DNA from: Linum tenue
Lineage: Eukaryota > Streptophyta > Magnoliopsida > Malpighiales > Linaceae
Direction of reading: 5' to 3'
Assembly: GCA_946122785.1 (NCBI GenBank)
Contig: CAMGYJ010000006.1
Span: 51,604,066-51,668,065, forward strand
Length of the DNA stretch: 64,000 bases
The notes under the pieces are model-generated. The model saw only the letters and a program-made list of their open reading frames with translations. It did no database searches and was not told the origin of the DNA. Positions 9,004-21,000 of the stretch are shown piece by piece. The position numbers and the translations under genes were made by a program. The first letter of the stretch is position 1; each line of letters opens with the position of its first letter.

Positions 9004-11465
9004 ATGGGGAAAGCTAAACCAAAAACCCGGCAACCAGCAGCCTCACCTGCTAAAAGGAAGGCTCCTTCTTCTCGTCGCCGCCAAAACCAAGAACGAGACA
9101 CTCCCCCCAAACGACAACGCAAAAACAACCAAGGACGGGCACGCCAACCATCTCCACCACCACCACAAGCGGAGGCTCAACTTGGAGGAGGGAGACTTCA
9201 CGGCTTCCTCCAATTACCCGTCGAACATATGAAGGCTTTGGAGCGCTTCCTTCCCCTCCCATTTGGGCAGCAAAGATGCTTTGATTGGGATCTCCTAGAG
9301 CGCCTCGGAGCAGCGGAACCCGTTCGCACATGCCTCCGTCTCCCGGCATGGTGTGAGGTTCTCTCCATCAATGAGGTCATCTACCGAGAGCTTACCATTG
9401 AGTTCCTCAGCACTCTCTCCATCAAGAGAATGTCCGAGTTTAACCTCGACAAGCCCGAAGACAACATAACTTTTCGCCTTGGAGGACAGGCGAGACAGAT
9501 GAGCATCACTGAGTTCACAGAGGCACTCCAGATATACCCACCAGGATTTCTCACCACAGGTGGACATGGTTTTATTTCGGAGCAAATATATCATTCAAGA
9601 ACAGAATCGGTCAATGCTATGTGGAGAACGGTAAAACAAAACCATGTGGACAAGTCTGACCCTGCCCACTATAAAGGGAATGATCTTCTTCCCCCGTGGC
9701 GTATCATCCACAACATTATCGCTCATTCTGTGGCAGCTAGGGAGGGGAGCCCGGGGAGTGTGACCAAGCGGGATTTGAACTTTTTCCTCTCTATGGTAAA
9801 AGATCCCCCAATTCATCTTGGTATAGTCATATTGAAAACCCTACAGAAGATCACCTCCAACAAACAAATCAAGACCATCCATGGAGGTGCCTACATCACA
9901 AGGCTAGCTCGGCATTTTGGCATTGATCCGGTGGGTTCTCATTGCACCATTGCCCAGTCCACTCAACCAATCTCCCAAAAAAACCTTGCGGATCTAAATT
10001 TGTTGTCAAAGGTAAATGTTCCAACCAACACTTTCCTTTTCACAGTGAATGCTAAAACATAACTAGTCGGGATTCAAACAATCTAGGATTGATTTTGTGC
10101 AAGTTTTGGATTGCCTACTAATCTAGTTCCTTTTGAACATTGAGCAAATGTAACTAATGCTTCTGATATTGATCATGTCTGTGTTTGGTGGTTAAGGAGA
10201 ATGGTGTGGTAGGCATTGTTGGCCTCCCTCATCCTGCTCGACCTCTTGCAACAGATGAGGCAAACGCATCGGAGCATGTTGTTCAGCAAATGGTCGAGGA
10301 GACTCCGGAACAACCTGCACAACATCACCAAACTATGACTCAAGCCGGACCATCCACCGACAGCTACATATCCCATTTTGAGGCATTGGGTCGGCAGAAT
10401 GCCCAAATTCTGGAGCAAAATGCACTCATTCTCTCCCGCCTCGATCGAGAGAAGGAAGCTCGACGCTACATCATCGAATGCAACCATCAGATCATGAGGT
10501 CCTTGAGGATTGACTACGAACAATTCTCAAGACCTTGGGAACTATCTCCTAGGCCAACCGAGGAGATCAATGAAGAGGGAAGTGAAGAGGATGACGAGGG
10601 TAATGACGATGAGCAAAACAAGGAAAAAAATCAAGAGGACATAGGAGAGGAACAAAACAAGGAAAGCAGTGAAGAGGACAATGACACCAATGAGGAAGAC
10701 AGCAGTGAAGAGGACGACGACGAGGGCAATGGCGATGACCAAAACAAGGAAAAAAATCAAGAGGTCAAAGGGAACGATGAGGAAGACAGCAGTGAAGAGG
10801 ACGACGACGAGGGCAATGGCGATGACCAAAACAAGGAAAAAAATCAAGAGGAGAAAGGAGAGGAACAAAACAAGGAAAGCATTGAAGAGGTCAAAGGGAC
10901 CGATGAGGAAGACAGCAGTGAAGAGGAGGACGACGAGGACAATGGCGATGACCAAAACAAGGAAAAAAATCAAGAGGAGAAAGGAGAGGAACAAAACAAG
11001 GAAAGCAGTGAAGAGGACAGTGACACCAATGAGGAAGACAGCAGTGAAGAGGACGACGACGAGGGCAATGGCGATGACCAAAACAAGGAAAAAAATCAAG
11101 AGGAGAAAGGAGAGGAACAAAACAAGGAAAGCATTGAAGAGGACAAAGGGAACGATGAGGAAGACAGCAGTGAAGAGGACGACGACGAGGGCAATGGCGA
11201 TGACCAAAACAAGGAAAAAAATCAAGTGGAGAAAGGAGAGGAACAAAACAAGGAAAGCATTGAAGAGGACAAAGGGACCGATGAGGAAGACAGCAGTGAA
11301 GAGGACGACGAGGGCAATGGCGATGACCAAAACAAGGGAAAAAATCAAGAGGTCAAAGGGACCAATGAGGAAGACAGCAGTGACTCTAGCGAGGACAATG
11401 AAGATGAGCAAATCCAGGAAAACAAAGACGAGGACGAGAACACTAACGAGAAAGATGGGCAGTGA
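9004..11465 (+). CDS. Plant transposon-protein (mobile-domain-like) gene with acidic repeat tail
   Basis: Two coding exons, 9004-10011 and 10197-11465, join in phase 0 across a GT-AG intron to give about 758 residues. ATG 9004 is chosen because it follows the leader-intron acceptor. Residues 1-60 are basic (Lys/Arg/Pro). Residues ~66-315 form a domain homologous to the extra ORFs at 43871-42529 and 62009-63229. Shared landmarks are DWDLLERLGA, a VIYREL-EF phrase, FRLGG, WRII and TRLARHFGID. Residues ~398-426 look like a short coiled coil (ALGRQNAQILEQNALILSRL) followed by a PWELSP phrase, both also present in the G2 protein. Residues ~459-755 are an acidic Glu/Asp repeat. The frame is open throughout. 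Plant relatives are annotated as putative plant transposon proteins of unknown function. DNA binding is my inference from context. Confidence 0.75.
10565..11460 (+). repeat. Coding minisatellite giving an acidic tail
   Basis: Imperfect copies of a unit encoding DSSEEDDDEGNGDDQNKEKN and related phrases, varying in whether an EEKGEEQNKES segment is present. The frame is kept despite unit-number changes. The antisense frame here, rich in Leu, Val and Phe, is a shadow. Confidence 0.85.
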
Positions 11466-11479
11466 AGATGAGCCAACCA

Positions 11480-11864
11480 AAGTCCTTAGTACTTAGCTAT
11501 GTGTGTTTGCTTTTGTGCTTGTATGTTTTCCAATTAGAATATTATGATGCACCAGTGTGGGCTACATGCATCTAAACTTAAGCATTAATTAGACAAATTT
11601 AATCGTGTTATGGATGTTTGTTTTATAAGACAAATGTAAAGCTTTGACTGCTTTTTACTTTTTGTTAACAGGGTATCTCATCTGATATGATGTACAGTTA
11701 CTAGAGAAGGATCTATGTAATGCTCGTGTCAAGCTTCAAAGAACATTATGACTCATCTTTTCATAAGCTTGTAGTTTTCACAAACAGTATATTATGTTAC
11801 TTGCACCATTATAATAAGTACAAGGGTTAGTTGTACAGGTGCATGTCTGTGCAGACTATTTCTG
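11480..11864. other. 3' flank of the 9004 gene
   Basis: AT-rich with no further coding frame; probably holds the 3' UTR and terminator of the upstream gene. Confidence 0.4.
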
Positions 11865-12195
11865 GAAATCTCACGGCCAATTCTGGAAATCCTACGGCCG
11901 TGAAAGAAGACGTGGTTTTGGATATGTAATTCTGGAAATATCACGGCCGTGAGATATCCCGTGAGATAGGCCGTGGATGTAAAAATGCACTTCTCAGTTT
12001 CCCAGAGGGTTTCACGGGTTGCCGTCGACATTATCACGGCCGTGAGATGAGCCGTGTGTTGGAATTGAATGATGTACCTCTCACGGCTCATCTGTTAATT
12101 CTCACGGGCGTGAGAATAAGCCGTGTGATTGTCTGGAGATAGGAAAACTACTTTTGCTTTTCACGGGTCATGTCACGGCCGTGAGATAAGCCGTG
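11865..12195. repeat. Palindrome cluster A4
   Basis: A half-full-half module lies at 12011-12058 (TCACGGG, TCACGGCCGTGAG, AGCCGTGT). Additional full sites lie near 11939, 12096 (CTCACGGGCGTGAG) and 12173. Phrasing around the sites matches cluster A1, including the stretch ending in CTCAGTTTCCCAGAG, so the clusters are copies of one ancestral block in the same orientation. Confidence 0.8.
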
Positions 12196-12199
12196 TTTC

Positions 12200-13830
12200 C
12201 TCAAAATTGTACCTACACTTTCTAGAGTTGTACCTTTACACTAAATTTAAAGTTGTACCTACACTTTCCTAAAAATTGTACCTATACACTATAGTACAAC
12301 TTAATGTTGTACCTACACTTTCTAACAAATCCCTCTATGGTACAACTCAAAATTGTACTTATACTAATGGTACAACTTTTAGTTGTACCTACACTTTCTC
12401 AAAATCCTTCTATGGTACAACCCAAACTTGTACCTATACCATGGTACAACTTTAAGTTGTACCTACACTTTCTAAAAATCGGTCTATGGTACAACCCAAA
12501 CTTGTACCTATACCTTGGTACAACTTTAAGTTGTACCTACACTTTTTCAAAATCCTTCTATGGTACAACCCAAACTTGTACCTATACTAATGGTACAACC
12601 TTAAGTTGTACCTACACTTTCTCAAAATTCTTTTATGGTACAACTCAAAATTGTACCTATACTAATGGTACAACTTTAAGTTGTACCTACACTTTCTAAT
12701 AAATCCCTTTATGGTACAACTCAAAATTGTACCTATACTAATGGTACAACTTTTAGTTGTACCTACACTTTCTAATAAATCCCTTTATGGTACAACTCAA
12801 AATTGTACCTATACTAATGGTACAACTTTAAGTTGTACCTACACTTTCTAATAAATCCCTTTATGGTACAACTCAAAATTGTACCTATACTAATGGTACA
12901 ACCTTAAGTTGTACCTACACTTTTTCAAAATCCTTCTATGGTACAACCCAAACTTGTACCTATACTATGGTACAACTTTATGTTGTACCTACACTTTCTA
13001 ACAAATCCCTTTAAGGTACAACTAAAAATTGTACCTATACGAATGGTACAACCTTAAGTTGTACCTACACTTTCTAACAAATCCCTTTATGGTACAACTA
13101 AAAATTGTACCTATACTAATGGTACAACCTTAAGTTGTACCTACACTTTTTCAAAATCCTTCTATGGTACAACCCAAACTTGTACCTATAATATAGTACA
13201 ATTTTAAGTTGTACCTACACTTTCTCAAAATTCTTTTATGGTACAACTCAAAATTGTACCTATACTAATGGTACAAATTTAAGTTGTACCTACACTTTCT
13301 AATAAATCCCTTTATGGTACAACTCAAAATTGTACCTATACTAATGGTACAACTTTAAGTTGTACCTACACTTTCTAATAAATCTCTTTATGGTACAACT
13401 CAAAATTGTACCTATACTAATGGTACAACTTTAAGTTGTACCTACACTTTCTAAAAATCCTTCTATGGTACAACCCAAAATTGTACCTATACCATGGTAC
13501 AAATTTAAGTTGTACCTACACTTTCTAACAAATCCCTTATGGTACAACTAAAAATTGTACCTATACTAATGGTACAACCTTAAGTTGTACCTATACTTTC
13601 TCAAAATTCTTTAATGGTACAACCCAAACTTGTACCTATAACATGGTACAATTTTAAGTTGTACCTACACTTTCTAATAAATCCCTTCATGGTACAACTC
13701 AAAATTGTACCTATACTAATGGTACAATTTTAAGTTGTACCTACACTTTGTGAAACAAATTCTTCAATGGTACAGCTGAAACTTGTACCTATACTAATGG
13801 TACAACTTTAAGTTGTACCTACACTTGTAT
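12200..13830. repeat. Tandem array, about 20 copies of a ~76-bp unit with internal palindromes
   Basis: Each unit has two inverted pairs: GGTACAACT...TTGTACC, and GGTACAACTT with AAGTTGTACC. They are joined by TATACTAAT and ACACTTTCTAATAAATCCC phrases. The period holds at 75-77 bp from about 12311 to 13813. No protein frame is conserved. Confidence 0.9.
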
Positions 13831-14033
13831 ACATTGATTCATTATTTACAAGATTGCCATTAATGATGTGGGACCAGTCATTTAGTGGGTTTACCTCCTC
13901 AATAGGTCACCTTTTTTTTTTGTTTTTTATAGCATGGGTGCTATAGAGCACACTAGAAGGGCTCGCGGGGTAAAGATAAGATCTTCATCCAATCCACCAA
14001 TAATTATGGAAGTGGCTTCGGGTAAGACTGGTT

Positions 14034-14231
14034 ATTTGGTTCGAGTTTTTTGGTTTAATCGGAAATCGGACAGTAGAACCTAGACTGTTTAGGACCGAAA
14101 CTGGATGTGAACAATCTAATCTCATTTTTGTTTATTTGGTCCGAGTTTTTTGGTTTGATTGGAAATCGGACAGTACAACCTTGACTGTTTAGGACCGAAA
14201 CCGGATGTGAACAATCCAATCCCATTTTTGC
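14034..14231. repeat. ~98-bp tandem duplication
   Basis: Two copies of a segment with GAGTTTTTTGGTTT, ATCGGACAGTA and TTTAGGACCGAAAC, starting near 14036 and 14134 and differing at several bases. Confidence 0.75.
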
Positions 14232-14509
14232 TTCCAAAATTAACAAAAACCCCGGAACAATTTGGTCCGTGTTGAAACCGTATCAATATCGAAAGACTGG
14301 AGAACTAAAAAACATGCCCTAGAGCCAAGCCCGTTTTAGACCAAGAGGTAGAACCCACCCAGCCAGTCCACCACAGTCGAGCCCAACCTTCCTCTCTCTC
14401 TGGCCAATACTCCCGACCCATCACCCGAGCCCAGCAAAGCCCTTCCTCCGCCCGACCCAAATCCCATCTTACGCCCCCAAACCCAAAATGGGAATCCAAC
14501 CCTAAAAAC

Positions 14510-15206
14510 TAGGACGGGAAGTTTGGTACCGATATTTGGGATATACCGAATACAATGCCGAATTTATCACTATTTGGTAACCGAATACCGGTTTATTTTT
14601 AGGGATTGGGATTGGGATTCATTTTAGAGTGCTATTCGGTATTAGGGATTATGAGATTGGGATCGGTATATACCGAAATACCACGAAATACCGAAAATTA
14701 AAAATTAATTAAATATAGCACACAACGTTTAGTCATTCCTCACTCTATCACAACTTAGAAGTCTCACCCAACTCAATTTTGACTTTCCAATTTAAGTCAC
14801 TCTCGTCTCTCACCTAATCTCTTTTTATTTTCATAACAACAAAAAGCAAACACTAGTATTAGTTGTCTCTCAGGCTCCAATTCGTCAAATTAAAGATTAC
14901 CAATGACAAGAATTTGAGATGTCACATCTCCTCCATTCTCCTTATCCATATCCTAACTCTAAGTAAACTCAAGACTCTTTGCTTAGTCTCTTTTCCCTAA
15001 ATTAAACAATCAAATCTAATTTATATATTTAATTATTAAGTACAAAGATAATTAATTTGCATTTGATAATACCGATTGGGATACTGCAATACCGATTGAG
15101 ATACCTAAATATTTAGGGATTGGGATTGACTTTCGAGTGTAATTCGGTATTCGGGATTTCAGTATTTGATATTGGGATACCGATACCGTACCGATTTCCA
15201 CCCCTA
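14510..15206. mobile_element. Non-autonomous hAT-like element, 697 bp
   Basis: It is bounded by a perfect 8-bp target duplication, CTAAAAAC (14502-14509 and 15207-15214). Termini are imperfect inverted repeats: TAGGACGGGAA on the left, and TAGGGGTGGAAA when the right end is read in reverse, both leading into GGTACCG-like repeats. No coding frame. TSD size and the TAGG-GGAA ends fit hAT. Confidence 0.8.
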
Positions 15207-15214
15207 CTAAAAAC

Positions 15215-16621
15215 CCTTCTCTCTATGGGTGGGCATAAGTTTGGTTCGGTCAAAACCGAACTGAATAGGAGCATACTAGGTCCTCCAAACAGGCCAAACG
15301 TGCAACCCTATTCGAATTGAAATATATTTCGATTCGATTTGGTCAAACTGAAATATATACCGGTTCGGTTCGGGATCCCGACCAACCTGAACTTCTTCTC
15401 TTCCCCACTTCCCCTTCAATCCTCCATCCTCTTCTGCTACTCTCTCTCTCCCCCACCCCAAACTTTCCCACTTTTCCTTCACCCCTCTGCCTCCCAGAGC
15501 ACTCCAGCGCCGGCTCGTCTGTTCAATCCAAGCCCTCTAAACACCGGTTCAAATGGCGGGGCCACCGTTCCTATCTGCTCTTCCTTTCATCAACGGATTG
15601 GCATATTCGATCCTTCTCTCGTTGCTAATAGGGCGGCCGTTCATCGCGCCCTTAAGTTCCCGCCGGCCTTCGCTTCTTCATCCGAGGTAGTAGCAACCCC
15701 GGCTCCCCAACCCCACCATCGTCTCCTCTCTCTCTCAACGAGTTCCGTCACATGCAAATCCTGGACGTGGATGGTCTTGCGGAGAAGGGAAGGGAAGAGA
15801 AGAATTGAGATCTAGAAGAGAAGCGACGAGAAGAGAAGAGTGCGTTGGGATGCTAGCTTTGGCGGGGACGACGGCAGGGGTAACTCTTTTCTTCCTCTAT
15901 CTCTATTCTTCTTTCCATAGGGTTAGCAAGTAAAAGAGCTTCGGCCTGTTGAGATAGTGTGTTTGGATGGGCTTCGGCCTGTGAGGGTTGAGGGAGTGTG
16001 TTGGGAGCAGGAGACATCGCGAACGCCGATCTCGAGTACACATCGCACTTCTTGGGACTTCTAGGCGGCGACTTAGCATCGGTGATCCTGATCTACATAG
16101 GCACCGCCTCGGGACACGGTCATATACTCTCTATCCACACCATTCACCACCACCACCACCACCACCGGAGAAGAACTTGTTTCTCTTCCAATAGCGACGG
16201 TTCTGGAATCAAGCGACTCTCCAGAGAGTGCAATTAGAGCCGAAGAGTTCGAGTGTCGATGGTGGCTACCGGATTTTTCTCCCTCCTATCTTCTAGAACT
16301 TTCGCCGCTTTCCTCGATGCGACCAGTTCAAAATCGTTGCCGCCACGGTGCTGCTTGCATGCAACGGTGGGGGAGATTTCATCGATGAGGAAGGAGTTGG
16401 ATTCATTTATAATCCTTGAAATTCTTCATAATTTTCTTCCTCCACATTCTCGTCGACAGCCTCCAGAATCGTGATGAATCTGCCGACGACGAGGGGGATA
16501 GCGGCTCGTAGTCATTGTAAGACCTTAGATCGAACAATTTTGGCGTCAATGGTTACGGAGGCGGCGGAGGCGGCTTACGGCTCTAGGCGAAGATTCCATA
16601 ATTTTAGATTTGAAATTGTTC
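15215..16621. other. No recognised gene; CT-rich and low-complexity DNA
   Basis: Short open frames are present (for example 15339-15815 and 15998-16237), but none matches a family I recognise. A GGTTCGGT/ACCGAAC-rich stretch (15235-15375) looks like another decayed element, and a (CAC)n run lies near 16141-16168. The CT-rich part (15390-15740) could be a captured gene leader. Confidence 0.4.
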
Positions 16622-16913
16622 TGTGTGTAAAATTCTATGATGCGCAGAAAAATAAAGAACACGAGACACAGATTTACGTGGTATCCCCGTTCAATGTGAA
16701 CGGGACTAATCCACGGAGAGCATGATGCTCTCGGAGAAAAACTATAATCACAAGTCTTACACCTCTCTTAGGTTTTGCTACAGCTGCCGAACTAAAACAT
16801 AAATACAACTAATTCTAACTCCTTTCACCAATACACGCGGAGAATGGCAAATTACCAAGCGATCCCTAAACTAATTAATTAACAACTAATTAGGATAATT
16901 AGGAATCGCTACA
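16622..16913 (-). mobile_element. 3' LTR of a truncated Ty1/copia element
   Basis: On the minus strand the LTR begins TGTAGCGATTCC directly after a polypurine tract (GAGGGGGAG), next to the RNase H end. The other edge is placed at TGTGTGTAAAATTC (16622) by the TG..CA rule and is uncertain. No second LTR was found. Confidence 0.6.
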
Positions 16914-17463
16914 CTCCCCCTCAAGCGAAGGAGTGAATGTCGAGAAGTCCGAGCTTGGCGAAGAGATGATGAAACTGATCAACACTCAATCCCTTCGTAA
17001 AGTTGTCGGCAGGTTGTTCGGCAGTGGGAATCTTCGTCGGTGCTATCTCAGAGGATTGAACACGTTCCCTGACAAAGTAGCAGTCCATCTCGCCGTGCTT
17101 CGTGCGCTCATGAAAAACCGGATTAGCAGCTATATGGAGAGTTGCCTGGTTGTCACAAAACAAAACAGTAGGACGATCAATAGGTACATCCAGATCGCGA
17201 AGTAACCAGCGCAGCCAGACGATCTCACTGACAGTGCTGGCCATAGCTCGGTACTCAGCTTCATCCGAAGAACGAGAAACAACAGTCTGTTTCTTCGTAC
17301 GCCACGAGATGGGCGAATCACCAAGAGTAATGAAGAACTCGTTCGTGGAGCGACGGGTAGTCGGACATCCTCCCCAATCAGCATCACAAAACCCATTCAA
17401 AACTAGTGGAGTGGAGGCCGAAAAGAAGAGACCACGATCCAGAGAGCCTTTAAGGTAACGGAG
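16914..17463 (-). pseudogene. Copia RNase H fragment, 5'-truncated pol
   Basis: The minus-strand frame runs from RYLKGSLDRGL through the RNase H signatures DADWGG, RSTNEFF and SSDEAEYRA, to NPVFHERTKHGEMDC and FTKGL, ending at the polypurine tract. This is the last ~180 residues of a copia polyprotein. The reverse transcriptase and everything upstream are gone; copia similarity stops at about 17463. Confidence 0.8.
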
Positions 17464-17567
17464 AATTCAATGTCCGCCCGCTCGCTCAATAACCAGCAGC
17501 AATAGTTCCTCTCAAGCCACACCTGAAACCGATCCTCCGAAACTGCACACCGAGCCACACGTGAATT

Positions 17568-18014
17568 CAATGTTGTCAGAACTGAGCCGGAGCATGACCC
17601 GGTAATGCGAACAGCTCGCACTTTAGTTGTCCAACCGGCATTAGACCGTTTAAAAACCATTAGAGAACAGGTACCTAATAAACATCATCAGTATAAATAG
17701 TGAACATTTCTTAATCATAGCTCTTCTCTTTCCTTCGAAATTGTGAAATGGAAATAAGGATTCAGTTTGAGAGCTCGACGTTTTTTGTTTATTTCATTTT
17801 TCAATTTTCTGCAATTTTTTTTAATTAAATTTAACGGCTGAATGGCAAAAACCGGACGAGCGGCTCGATCGGCTCAAGCGGTTAACCGCCTCGGCCGCTC
17901 GTCAACCGTTACATAAAACCGGAGCGGCTTTTAGACTGTTCCGAACCGGTTTTATGACCGGGTGGCAGTTTTACCGATCGGACCGAGCGGCTCGGTTCGG
18001 CTTTAATAACACTG
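17568..18014. mobile_element. Probable non-autonomous hAT-like element, ~447 bp
   Basis: Left end CAATGTTGTCAGAACTGAGC; right end read in reverse CAGTGTTATTAAAGCCGAAC. They match at roughly three quarters of positions and resemble the CAGTGTT ends of some plant hAT elements. The flanks CGTGAATT and CCTGAATC are only a partial match for an 8-bp duplication. A ~38-bp direct repeat (GATCCTCCGAAACTGCACA) lies at 17532 and again at 18023, outside both ends. Confidence 0.45.
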
Positions 18015-18064
18015 CCTGAATCAGATCCTCCGAAACTGCACAACGAACCACTGTCTGCTGCAGA

Positions 18065-21000
18065 TTTTTTCCACCTTGTTGGGTGCAACAACCCAATCCA
18101 AAGCATATTTACATGCCAAAGCCGAATTCGCCAAGAAAGAAGAATAACAGAGGCCTAGATCCGGGTAACAACCCCACAACCCACTGTACCCACTGTAGAG
18201 ACCAGAAGGGCACCTCAGAAACAACAGCCAAAGCAATAAACACACTGCAAAAGCTCATTCCAAACGCAGAGAGCTAACCCCTCCCATCCTCATATATCCT
18301 GAGCCATCTCTGTCCATCTGCTTTCTCGACCTTGCCTTGAGCAACTAACCACTCCATACAATTCTGTACAGCTCTCCTGGACACAACATCGGCCGTTAAG
18401 GTCTTCTCTTCGAACACTCTTCGATTCCTTACCAGCCACACAAACCACCACACTGCGTGCACGATACAATCTTTGACCCATTCACCAATGCTGGTTGGTT
18501 CGGCGTGTGAACTTTGCCTAATAATCATCGCAATGTTCGGGCCTTGAGGGGACAAACTGGGACTGTATCGGTTAATGTTTCTCCGCACTTCTTTCACGAA
18601 ATCACATTCGACAAACATGTGGAAGGATGATTCTTCATTGCAGCAGCAAAGGCAGCACCTGTTCACCAACGTCCACCCTCTTTTCTTCAAGTTATCCAAT
18701 GTAAGGACCTTGTTTAGATAAACTAGGCATATGAAGAAACACACTTTGCTCGGTATTGTCGATTTCCAGATTTGCTTAGCTGGGAAGTCTTGGACTCCAA
18801 GTAACTCTTCTTTCACTAAACTCCTGTACATTGCACTCACAGAAAACTTGGCATTTGGGTTAGGATTCCAAACAAGTCTGCAAGGACTAAATCCCTTAAC
18901 AGAACCTTCTAAGGACTCAAGCAAATTTAAAAGCTCACATCTTTCCCTCTCCGCCCGCCCCTCTCAAAGGAAATTTCAAATTAAGAACCCAACTCACCGA
19001 ATTACCGTTAATAGATGCCACGTCGGAGAGCTTTGTGTTAGGGTCAGAGGCAGCCGCCGCGACACGAGGAAACACAGAAGATAGGACCTTTCCCAGGGTC
19101 CAACAATCGTGCCAAAAGGAAATCATAGTACCATTCCTCGGATCCAAGCTGACGAACTTCCAAAATAAATTGTATTCTTTTGATATATTGGCCCAAACCG
19201 ACTGTGAGAACCCTCCTCTAGGTCGGATAGACTGCCAGGCTGCGGATGGATTGTGATATTTCAGATTTATTAGCTTCCGCCACCAACTGTCCCTCTCCAT
19301 CCCAAATCTCCACAGCCATTTTTTCAACATAACGTCGTTGAATGCTTTGAGATCATGAATGCCCAAGCCTCATTTCTTCTTCTCAGTTTTGCAAACCTTC
19401 CAATCTACCAAAACCATTCTGTTCAGATCCCTCCCACCATTCCATAAGAATCTTTTCTGAATTCTCTCCATCTCCTTAATAACTGTAGCTGGCGCTTTGA
19501 ATAGAGAAAATAGGTAAGTGGGCGTGCTTGAGAGTACCGCTTTGTACAAAACCAGCCTAGCTCCAGTAGAGAGGTGTCTGCTCCCCCACCCATTCAGTTT
19601 ACTCTGAAATTTTCCAAGAATCGGGTCCCATATGGAAGGATCATTAGGTTTAGAACCAAGGGGGAAGCCTAAGTATTTGAGGAGATCTCTACTCCACTTA
19701 CACCCAAAAATGGCAGCATAGAAACTGGGCTCTGCCACATCCCCCAACCGTGTACATTACTGATTTATCAAGATTAATTCTCAATCCCGTCGCTGTTTGA
19801 AAACAAGCTATAGTGGCAAGGATATTAAGTACCTGATTGTGATCCGCCTCGCAAAAAATAAGAGTGTCGTCTGCAAATAAAAGATGTGTAACCTCTCCCT
19901 CTTTGGTTTCTTCTTTAATGTAGAAACCTTCAAATTTCCCGGCTTCTCTTGCAGAATTCAGTATCCGCGAAAGAACTTCCATCATCATAACGAACAAACC
20001 TGGAGAAAGTGGATTCCTTGTCGGAGACCCTTAGACCCCTTGAAAAAACCTTTGGTTTCGCCATTCAGAAGCACTGAAATTATCGGAGAGCACATAGTTC
20101 CTTTCACCCATTTCTTCCATTTATCTGAGAAGCCTAAGACTGTTAAGATCTTGAACAGACATTCCCAATTTACGTTGTCAAAGGCCTTCTGTATATCAAT
20201 TTTAAACATCAGCCCCGACTTCCTGCTCTTCCTCCTACTATCAATGAGCTCATTAGCGATGAGACCAGCCTTGGATATCTGCCTCCCCTTAACTGAGGCT
20301 TGTTGTTGTTGTTGTTGGGAAATCAGATGCGAAAGCACCAAGCTTAGTCTCCTTGACAGAACCTAGCTGATAAGCTTGTTGATGCTACCGATGAGATTGA
20401 TAGGCCTCATGTCTTTTATGTCTTCTATCGTGTCTTTCTTCGGGGCTAGACATACGAAGGAGTGGGTGACGCAGTTAGGAAGGAAGCCAGACTCATAAAA
20501 ATCTTGGAATGCTTTCAGGACATCTCCCTTCAACCACTGCCAGCATTTTTTGAAAAATCTATCGTGAAGCCATCGGGGCCAGGAGCTTTACTTCCATCGC
20601 TATCGCGGAGTCCGAGCTAAATTTCCTGTTCAGAGAAGGGCATATCCAACATGTAGCGCTCTCTCTCCCCTAGACCTGGTGTAGACAGATATTTGGGAAA
20701 AGGCCGATGTTGAATACTTTCTCTAAACAGACCCTGATAATAACCAACTATCCCGATTGCGATCTCATCTTTGTTCTCAAGAAACTGTCCATTTATTCTG
20801 ATTCTACCAATGTAATTTACCCTTCTTCTGTAATTTGCAACTTTGTGGAAATACCCTGTATTTTTTCCCCCAGCTTGATCCACACTTCTCTCGAATTCTG
20901 TCTCCAGCATACTTCTTGTAGGAAAAGTGTCCTGCTCAGCTCGAGAGCAAGACCAGTTCTGCTATTCTTCTCTTCTGTTGTTAGAGAACGGTTTTCTCTA

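Noticed and set aside
10542..11496. Leu/Val/Phe-rich minus frame and Lys/Arg-rich plus frame over the acidic repeat
   Set aside because: Shadow frames of the acidic coding repeat, which continues the frame of the 9004 gene across a proper intron.
12304..12699. Plus-strand frame in the 76-bp array
   Set aside because: The repeat unit happens to be open over five units; the frame is lost in the rest of the array.
1..13900. Assigning region 1 to a named Mutator superfamily element with exact ends
   Set aside because: No terminal inverted repeat or 9-bp target duplication could be identified; only the ULP1 content suggests this superfamily.
15998..16237. His-rich open frame as a real gene
   Set aside because: The His run is a (CAC)n microsatellite and the rest matches no family I know.
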